The notes under the pieces are model-generated. The model was not told where the DNA came from. It did no database searches and saw nothing but the letters and a program-made list of their open reading frames with translations. Positions 57,607 through 64,000 of a stretch of DNA of 64,000 nucleotides are shown here, piece by piece; the stretch's first letter is position 1; every line of letters starts with the position of its first letter. This DNA comes from Chelonoidis abingdonii (Eukaryota; Chordata; Testudines; Testudinidae): NCBI RefSeq assembly GCF_003597395.2, contig NC_133777.1:10186886-10250885 (forward strand). The letters run 5' to 3'. The translations under genes and the position numbers were made by a program.

Positions 57607-59351
57607 TATGTGTCACTTTTCTATGTCCAATGGGTCCATTACAGCTCTTAGCTTGGGAGCCTGGTTCTTTAGTTCAAGCTATAGTGATTTATGCAAATAG
57701 CTCTAGCAATCCCTGCTTCAGTCTGTGGTGTTGGCCAATATGGTGGTCATCACATAAATGCTTATCTGGGATTTCCACTGCAGTGGGACTCAGATTCTCA
57801 AGATGGACTTCGTCTGTCCCTAGGAAGTATGTAATCCACTGTTCAGTGCATGTGATGTGTTCTTCACTGTGCCTGATGCACAGAGGATTAGAATAGATTA
57901 CAGTCTTGCCCAGAGAGCCTAGATCTTTATCTCAAGCTCTGAAGACTCATGTACTTAGTTCGGAATGCTCCCAGGTCAAGCCATAGTGTTTTGGTCTAGA
58001 CAATGACCATCACATCAGCATACCTCTCAGTCTCCCAACTCGAATACAGTGTATGACAAAGACTCTAAAATGAGAGAGACAAAAAATTTACATGTGGAGG
58101 AAACTTACAATTCTGGGATTCATTTATCTAGTGTAAATAGCTCTTTATGTAATCTTAGTTTCATGATTCTTTCTGAGGAAATAATTTTCAACACTAAAAG
58201 TGTGGGCACACAAACTGGAATGCAGAGAACTCTGGGACTAAAACGGAGTGACATCCCTCAAAATAAAGGACATTTGAGCGGTCTGAGTCTCAATATTTGA
58301 GTCACTAATATTAATTGCCTTGAAATAGATATCAGAGCTGTTTCATTTGTAAGAAATAGATGCCTCCGCTGCTGGAGGTTGTGTAAAAATTGAGCCATAA
58401 TAAGCTTGCACATTCAAAAACTGTTGTCTGTGTTTGGAGCTTGAGCTCTGTAGCTGTGTTAAATGTTTGGTGTTCATTATTTGTAGATGTTTAAAACTCT
58501 GTAAGGAATAGTTTGGAAAACAAACTGTTGAATGCTAAAAGCACAGCACCAGAAACATAATTATTGGGAAAGGTCATTTTTACAAATTAAATAACTGCAA
58601 TGCTCCATCAGGCCCAGAAACATCTTCCGTTTACTTGATATAAGCTGACATTTTGTACATTTGCAGCTGTATGAACGTGCACTATAGGGCAGCTGTAATG
58701 GTATTTGGTCCTTAATTTCTGCACTGCCTGCTCTGATAAGTAATGGCTCATAAGAATAAAATAAATCCCGGACTTGCATAAAGATGATCAGATTGGAATA
58801 ATAATTGTGTACAGGCTCAAACCCAGAGCTCAGTTCATGCCACAAGTACCAGCTATGTGCTCCTACTCCTATTGAAGCCATTGGGATTCCTTCTGTTGAG
58901 ATCAGTGGGAGCTAAATCATTGGGTACTAGGTGTGGAGAGGGAGGAAGGAATTGTTCCTGCAAGATGCAGACCAGCTTGTCAGCTATTCCATGAAGAATT
59001 TGCTAGCCCAATGGCTGGAGTAGGCTTGTTGTCTCCCACTGTGAGATAGGACAGGATGGTCCACGTCCCTGATTCTGCTTACATTTTGCTGACTAAACCC
59101 CATGAGTGTTCAGTCCCTCCCTCCTGCACATCACCAAGCTCCATACTGCATAGTGGGAGTGCATCTCCTTTGCACGACCCTTACATTTATCGCTTTCCAT
59201 TGCACAGCAGAGCACACTGGTTCCGCTGTGTGGAGCCTTTGCAGTTATGGAGGTGAAGGTATCTCTTCCACAATGCCTTTTCATCCAAGGATCTCAATAT
59301 ATTTTCCAGATGATAGGCATGATGCTGTGAATGAGTACTCTTGGATGTAGA
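57607..59351. other. Unassigned stretch
   Basis: No supported gene. Another palindromic-fossil phrase lies at about 58870-58886. Frames up to about 106 codons are unremarkable. Confidence 0.5.
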
Positions 59352-59354
59352 GTT

Positions 59355-59568
59355 ACTACCTCCCTGATTGAACTAACCTCGTTATCTCCAGACTAATTGT
59401 GGCCTGCATATTTATACCTGCCTCTGGAAATTTCCACTACATGTATCCGATGAAGTGGGTATTCACCCATGAAAGCTCATGCTCCAATACGTCTGTTAGC
59501 TTATAAGGTGCCACAGGACTCTTTGTTGCTTTTTACAGATCCAGACTAACATACTGATACTTGACACG
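59355..59568 (+). repeat. Repeat B, copy 4
   Basis: It runs from 'ctacctccctgattgaacta' through 'atgtatccgatgaagtgggt' and 'gaaagctcatgctccaatac' to 'agatccagactaacatactg'. It covers the same extent as 15428-15677 but of a different subtype ('cacaggactctttgttgct' instead of 'caccggactccttgttgtt'), the subtype shared with copy 2. Confidence 0.75.
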
Positions 59569-59734
59569 ATACTTGACACTATGCAGGTTAGTAACTGTTT
59601 GTTTGCAGGTGGGACCTATGTGCCCAGCCCTGCAGCCTAATGCTGGCAAAGCTGCCACTGACTTTGGTAAGAGTATGACAATACAACGATTGCAAGATTG
59701 GGACCACTAATTCTCATAGAAGGCCTATGATATA

Positions 59735-60335
59735 CGTAAGTGTTTACTGTCATTTTACAGACGGATAAACTGAGGCCCAGAGGAGTGACTTGAGATCACA
59801 TAGCAAGCTAATTGCAGATTTGGAACTAGAACCCAGCATAGGCACCGACTTCCCCACTTTTCCCTGGATACTCGACCCTTCCGGCTCCTCCCCACTCCAC
59901 CCCTTCCATGAGACCATGCCCTTGCCCCACCTCTTTCCACCCCTTCCCCACCCTCACTCCAACCCCTTCCCCATAGTCCTCAGCCCAACTCCGCCCCCTC
60001 CCTGCCCCTATTCCAACTCCTTCACCAAATACCCGCCCCAGCCCTGCCTTTTCACCGCCTCCTCCCCTGAGCGTGCCATGTTCCCGCTCCTCCCCAGCTG
60101 TTTGGCGGATGGGCAGGAAATGCTGGGAGGTAGGTGGAGGAGCAGGGATGCAGTGCAGTCGGGGGGAGGAGAAGGGGTGGGGAGGAGAGGAGGGGAGCTT
60201 GGCTGCTGGTGGATGGAGAGCACCCACTAATTTTTCCCCTTGGGTGCTCCAGCCCCGGAGCACCCACAGGCGTCGGCTCCTATGGAACCCAGGAGTCCTG
60301 ACTCCCTCTCCCCTGCTCTTGTTACCGGACCACTC
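59735..60335 (+). mobile_element. MIR-type SINE split by a hAT element
   Basis: The left part (59735-59836) has 'cattttacagacggataaac', 'tgaggcccagaggagtgact' and 'cacatagcaagctaattgca', ending 'ctagaacccag'. The right part resumes at 60285 with 'gaacccaggagtcctgactc', the expected continuation of a MIR ('aacccaggtctgactcc' type). Between them lies the 448-bp hAT element. The MIR is the older insertion. Confidence 0.75.
59837..60284. mobile_element. hAT non-autonomous element (448 bp)
   Basis: Left end 'cataggcaccgacttccc' and right complement 'cataggagccgac' agree at 11 of 13 positions. A perfect 8-bp duplication gaacccag flanks it at 59829-59836 and 60285-60292. The interior is C-rich on the left and G-rich on the right, so both strands show long meaningless frames (for example 59790-60230 plus and 59826-60263 minus). 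The same family, more decayed, lies at 18022-18368. Confidence 0.93.
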
Positions 60336-61989
60336 CCATCCCTAGTGTCTGAAGGGATTTATCCTGTTTGAGTGGCATGAAGGAATAGCTCATCTCAGAG
60401 GAAGTTCAGCAAGGCTTTAAAAAAATGCTATCAGTGGAAATTATGTGCAGTAAAACTACTGACCCTTAATAAATGAGCCTGAGAAATCTCACTAAGGGTA
60501 GATGAGAATTCTTGTAGGATAATTCATATTTAGACAGTGTGAATTAGTTAAATGAATTAATTCAATATACAGCATTAAAAATACATGCAACAGCTTTGGA
60601 ACCTTTTGGCAGAAAAACAGAAGAAGCTTGAGAGGAAACTGGCACTTTACATTTCACACATGTACTTCAGACTCTTTCCAGTTTGCTTGGGTGTTTTTCC
60701 AGCAAAAGAATCCCAGTGAGCTGTTCCCATGAAAGGTGTAACTTCTGGCAGAGGGTGAGCCACAATGAGGTGCTGGCTATGCTATGAATGGAGTTTGAAG
60801 GGTCTGAAATGACTCCGCGACCACATCTGGTCGTGCATGCTTAGTTATTTACATATGGTACATTTACTTTTGTTCCACTTAGTACATTTATACTTGGTAT
60901 ATTCCTGTTTAAAAAGGATTGAGGGCCGAATGTTTAACCTCACTTACACCTGTGCGACTTTATCGATTTCAGTAGGGTTACACAGGTATTGGTAATGAGA
61001 GAATTTGCCCCTGAGTTTGCCTAATCATCCAAACAGAATCTGCTTTGTACAAAAATGAAACAAACAGAAAAAACAAGGTTTTTTTCTGTCAGCATGACTT
61101 CATATCACTGGCAACATCACAGAAGCAATATGCATATTCATTCTCTCCCAGGTTTGGGCACAGCTGTCTTGCAAAATATATCAGTGAAACAGACAATGAC
61201 ACAACAAAAAACCCGTGAAACAAAACTTTAAAAAGAAACAACATTAATTATATTTCTCACAAACAAAAACATTGAAAGTCAGGCAGAAGCCAGGATATTC
61301 AGGATTAAGCAGTCTCACTCCCACGAGGTGTAGCTATTGCTGTGGTTGTATTTAATATTATGTGTGATTATTAGAATGTGATTCTACATGATATTATGTG
61401 CCTTTATGTACTGTAATACCCAGCAGCACAATGGTCGCAGATAAAAGAAGATAAGATCCTTAATGAGAGGCTTTCAGAATGGTGCAAAAGAAAATAGAAC
61501 ATTTATCCAAGAAGCAATTAACTTGGTTGGTAATTTTGGGTATCCGATACTTATTTTTGAAGATGTTTCTGAATAAAAGCTTTTTTTCCTCATCTGTTTC
61601 TCCTAGCTGAGCCTGTAGTGAAAACATAATCCTGTGTAGCAGAACCTCGCTAATGACTGGGAGACCCGTCGTGGATTACTGAATTTTGTGAATTAGCAAG
61701 TGCTGTAAGTGAACACAATAAAAAATAAATCAGGGATGCTGCATTGCAAAATGAGCTTTAGTCATTTATTTCTGACTAGTCTGGTTTAGTTTTAATTATT
61801 TATAGTACTTCACAGCAAACTAATAAATGTAACAGCCACTGTAATAAGAGACTGTGCTAGAGCTCTCATCTGTCACATCCTTCCCGAAGTGGGAAATGAC
61901 CAAGGTGTTTTTATAACAATAAATAGTTTTTTGGAGTAGTGAAGTGAGAGTCTGTGAGATTCTACTGGCTTGATTGTGCTTGTGGCTAT
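60336..61989. other. Unassigned stretch
   Basis: AT-rich DNA. A palindromic fossil ('gggccgaatgtttaacctca' to 'gagaatttgcccctgag') spans about 60923-61015. At about 61635-61720 'cagaacctcgctaatgactg' resembles a transposon end but has no partner. No gene seen. Confidence 0.5.
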
Positions 61990-62130
61990 GGGAATCATAG
62001 AACTGTAGGACTGGAAGGGACCTTGAGAGGTCATCTAGTCCAGTCCCCTGCCCTTATGGCAGGGCTATGTATTATCTAGACCATCCCTGACAGGTGCTTG
62101 TCTAACCTGCTCTTAAAAATCTCCAGTAAT
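61990..62130 (-). mobile_element. CR1 LINE 3' tail
   Basis: The plus strand starts 'ggaatcatagaactgtagga', the reverse complement of the CR1 3' terminal 'attctatgatt' repeat. It continues 'ctggaagggaccttgagagg', 'tcatctagtccagtcccctg' and 'gacaggtgcttgtctaacct'. Only the last 140 bp of the LINE are present, so it is a strongly 5'-truncated copy inserted on the minus strand. Confidence 0.85.
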
Positions 62131-62675
62131 GGAGAAATATTGCAGTTTCAAATTCAGTAATCTGGGCACTTTGTTTCCCTCCATTGTGCAGTCTGGTGGG
62201 GAAGATGACCATGCAGAATTTTCCTTTCCACAATATAGCTGCCACCATCACTACCCATCCCCATCCATGTGTAATAGGAAGCACCTAGAAAAAGGATTGA
62301 CCTGGGGAATGCAGAAGGAGTCAGGGTCACGTGGGTGCAGCTTGTAGAAGAGGAACCAATACCACCAAGGCACCCTTCTAAGACAGCTTTGCTGCCTGCT
62401 ACTAGTAGGAGAGAGAAAACAGAAACAGTTGTATACTACATGTGGGTAGCCCAAGGTCTTTGGTTTTGAACCTGCATAACTCACATTCTCAGGCTCTGTG
62501 TATTGAACAAGTGACTCCCCTGTCAGTCCTGGACCACCAGCTCTGCCTCACAGAGAGGAGCATATGTCAAGCTTTTCAGGTTAAGGATACTTTGGATATT
62601 TTAAAGGTAAGTCCTCCCCTTACTTAGTTTCAAGTGGGAACTGAAATATGTGGTCCTCTGTCCACATTGCAGGAT
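62131..62675. other. Unassigned stretch
   Basis: No recognisable gene or repeat. Confidence 0.45.
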
Positions 62676-62683
62676 TAGGTAAG

Positions 62684-62794
62684 TAGAGCCCTGCACAGAT
62701 ACAGAATTTGTGCCTGCATACGATCCACAAAAAGATCCGCAGATGTAGGTATCTGTGGATATGAAGTAGATATCCATGGATTTGCAGGACTCTA
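62684..62794. mobile_element. 111-bp hAT-type mini-MITE, second copy
   Basis: The ends tagagccctgca and tgcaggactcta are inverted repeats with 11 of 12 matching. The flanks taggtaag (62676-62683) and cagataag (62795-62802) match at six of eight positions, with only transitions, an aged 8-bp duplication. The interior 'gatacagaatttgtgcctgc' and 'gatccgcagatgtaggtatc' is homologous to 3772-3873. Confidence 0.8.
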
Positions 62795-62802
62795 CAGATA
62801 AG

Positions 62803-63399
62803 AGGGTGAGACAACCTATAGGGAGAAAGTCTTTGTTTAAACTCAACTATTTTTTTTAAAGTGAAAGAGTCAATAATTTCATTTAAAACAAAGCTGGAAA
62901 ATGAACAGGCATGTTTCGCTATCTTAGAGTTCTCTCTAGCCTGAAAGCCTTCCTTCTGACTCTGATTTTTATAAGTTTAAATCAGACTTTTAAAACTTTC
63001 AGTCTAAGGTTTCTGTTCTGTTTGTTTTTTGTGCTGTTAAGGTATTTGAAATCATTAACTTCCTGAATAAAAAGCGAATGTCTGAAATGATCTGTGCTAC
63101 ATCCACAGGGAAATAATGTAAGATACCTAGTAGTTGTTTTTTTGTTTGTTTGTTTTGTTTTTAACAGAACTTTGTGGCGGTGCAATACAGTGAGCCACCA
63201 TTACAAACGCAGCATGAAAGAGCTTTGTTTTTCACCTATTTTTTCCACATGAAAAAATATCTCCTTTCTTCTACATCAGTTGCATGGGTAATAACTTGCT
63301 GCCATTTGTGTGTGTATGTATAGCAATACCCTCTGTTAGATGGAATTTCAGACCTGCACAAATGCATTCTGTAGGTTCTTTCTCCTTCATTCTGTCCTG
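62803..63399. other. Unassigned stretch with a (TTTG) run
   Basis: A TTTG-rich microsatellite-like tract lies at 63134-63162. Nothing else identifiable. Confidence 0.5.
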
Positions 63400-63640
63400 A
63401 GCAGACATGCCAAACCTGTGAAAAACAACACAGAAATTGGGCTTATTTTTGGCTTAATTGGCATGTGAGTTGCTTGTTGGCTAGTTTTTGGCTTGTGGCT
63501 TGTTTCTTGTAGCTTGTTGCTTTCTTTTTTTTTGATCGGCTCCCAGCAAGTGGGACAATGGGGGGAGAGACTCAGGGGTGCACAGCAGACCCACCACAGT
63601 CCCAGACTGCACACTGGGGGATCTAGTCACAAAGATCAGT
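63400..63640. repeat. Repeat with degenerate GGCTTGTT tract
   Basis: 'aacacagaaattgggcttat' leads into a degenerate run of GGCTTGTT-like units at about 63436-63520 and then a GC-richer end ('ggacaatggggggagagact'). I believe it is a dispersed turtle repeat, but class and ends are unknown. Confidence 0.45.
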
Positions 63641-64000
63641 GGTTATCAAAGGTTTTTTTATAGACCACTTGAAAATTGCTGAGGGTCTCAGTGGACCACA
63701 TAATAATCTTTCCAAATGTTGTTTGTACCATTAGCTAACTATTGTAAAGTGCTTTGGATAAAAGCGCTGTATTGAAAAAACCTTAATAATTATTAATGTT
63801 TTTTTGGTTCTACAAATAAAAGCACACAACTCATATTTTAATATCGGTAGTCTTACCTTTCTAATGTGATGGATGTGCCCTCTCTCCCTTACCGCAGCAG
63901 CCCCGAGCTGGGGCTGGAAAGGAGCGGGGGGATCTCCCCTGCCAGAGCAGCCACAGAGCTGAGGCTGGGAAGGAGGGCCATCTCTCCCCAGCAGCCACAG
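63641..64000 (+). mobile_element. hAT-type element, cut by window end
   Basis: It starts near 'cagtggttatcaaaggtttt', a diverged form of the CAGTGGTTCTCAAA hAT terminus seen at 46037, then 'tatagaccacttgaaaattg', 'gtctcagtggaccacataat' and 'tgtaccattagctaactatt'. It ends at the window edge in a GC-rich direct repeat ('gagctggggctggaaaggag' near 63906 and 'gagctgaggctgggaaggag' near 63956, unit about 50 bp). The right terminus lies beyond the window. Confidence 0.65.

Noticed and set aside
59790..60263. 146- and 145-codon frames on opposite strands
   Set aside because: They lie within and around the C-rich/G-rich hAT element with a perfect 8-bp duplication and are not genes.

Overview
This is vertebrate nuclear DNA, most likely from a cryptodiran turtle. 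The main evidence is the repeat content: a tRNA-derived SINE of the turtle Cry I type at about 15228-15427, several CR1 LINE copies of the kind abundant in turtles and other reptiles, solo LTRs starting and ending in TGTNACA or TGTAG, many non-autonomous hAT elements, and old amniote fossils (LINE L2 and MIR-like SINEs). Family names come from memory of reptile genomes. The boundaries, terminal inverted repeats (TIRs) and target-site duplications (TSDs) were read from the bases.

No protein-coding host gene, exon, rRNA, functional tRNA or CRISPR array could be supported. Almost all open frames are short and fall in low-complexity, GC-rich or repeat sequence. The only recognisable protein similarity is to broken reverse transcriptases (RTs) of CR1 (minus strand near 20103-20309, plus strand 47170-48091) and of L2 (minus strand 1788-2349). 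The window therefore reads as an intergenic stretch or part of a very large intron.

Layout. 1-1300: pyrimidine-rich, unassigned. 1305-2525: a CR1 3' piece and an L2 RT fossil. 2526-15200: mostly AT-rich single-copy-looking DNA with a MIR-like fossil, a 102-bp hAT mini-element, a near-perfect 24-bp inverted repeat (5477-5564), one copy of an unclassified dispersed repeat and an old CR1. 15205-23500: the densest repeat block, with a SINE-containing insert flanked by an 11-bp TSD, a hAT element with an 8-bp TSD, a long minus-strand CR1 holding a solo LTR that itself holds a hAT MITE (three nested levels, each junction readable), and a further hAT MITE and solo LTR. 24633-24904, 38462-38734 and 46980-48305 are three copies of one roughly 270-bp MITE family with 3-bp TSDs; the last is split by a CR1. 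26530-29182: GC-rich, including a compact module with a 42-bp perfect direct repeat, GC box, TATA box and a reading frame of 13-residue repeats. 29183-43246: mostly unassigned AT-rich DNA with a CA microsatellite, a solo LTR and a second copy of the dispersed repeat. 43247-48305: a hAT-like element with 70-bp hairpin tandem repeats, an LTR-like promoter region, a nearly complete MIR, a hAT element and the MITE/CR1 nest. 48306-64000: mainly unassigned DNA with an LTR-like promoter, hAT elements, three copies of an unclassified high-copy repeat, a MIR split by a hAT element, a CR1 3' tail and a hAT element cut by the window edge.

There is no operon or pathway to describe. What can be reconstructed is the insertion history: MIR and L2 oldest, then older CR1 and the palindromic fossils, then solo LTRs and MITEs, then the latest hAT, SINE and CR1 insertions.
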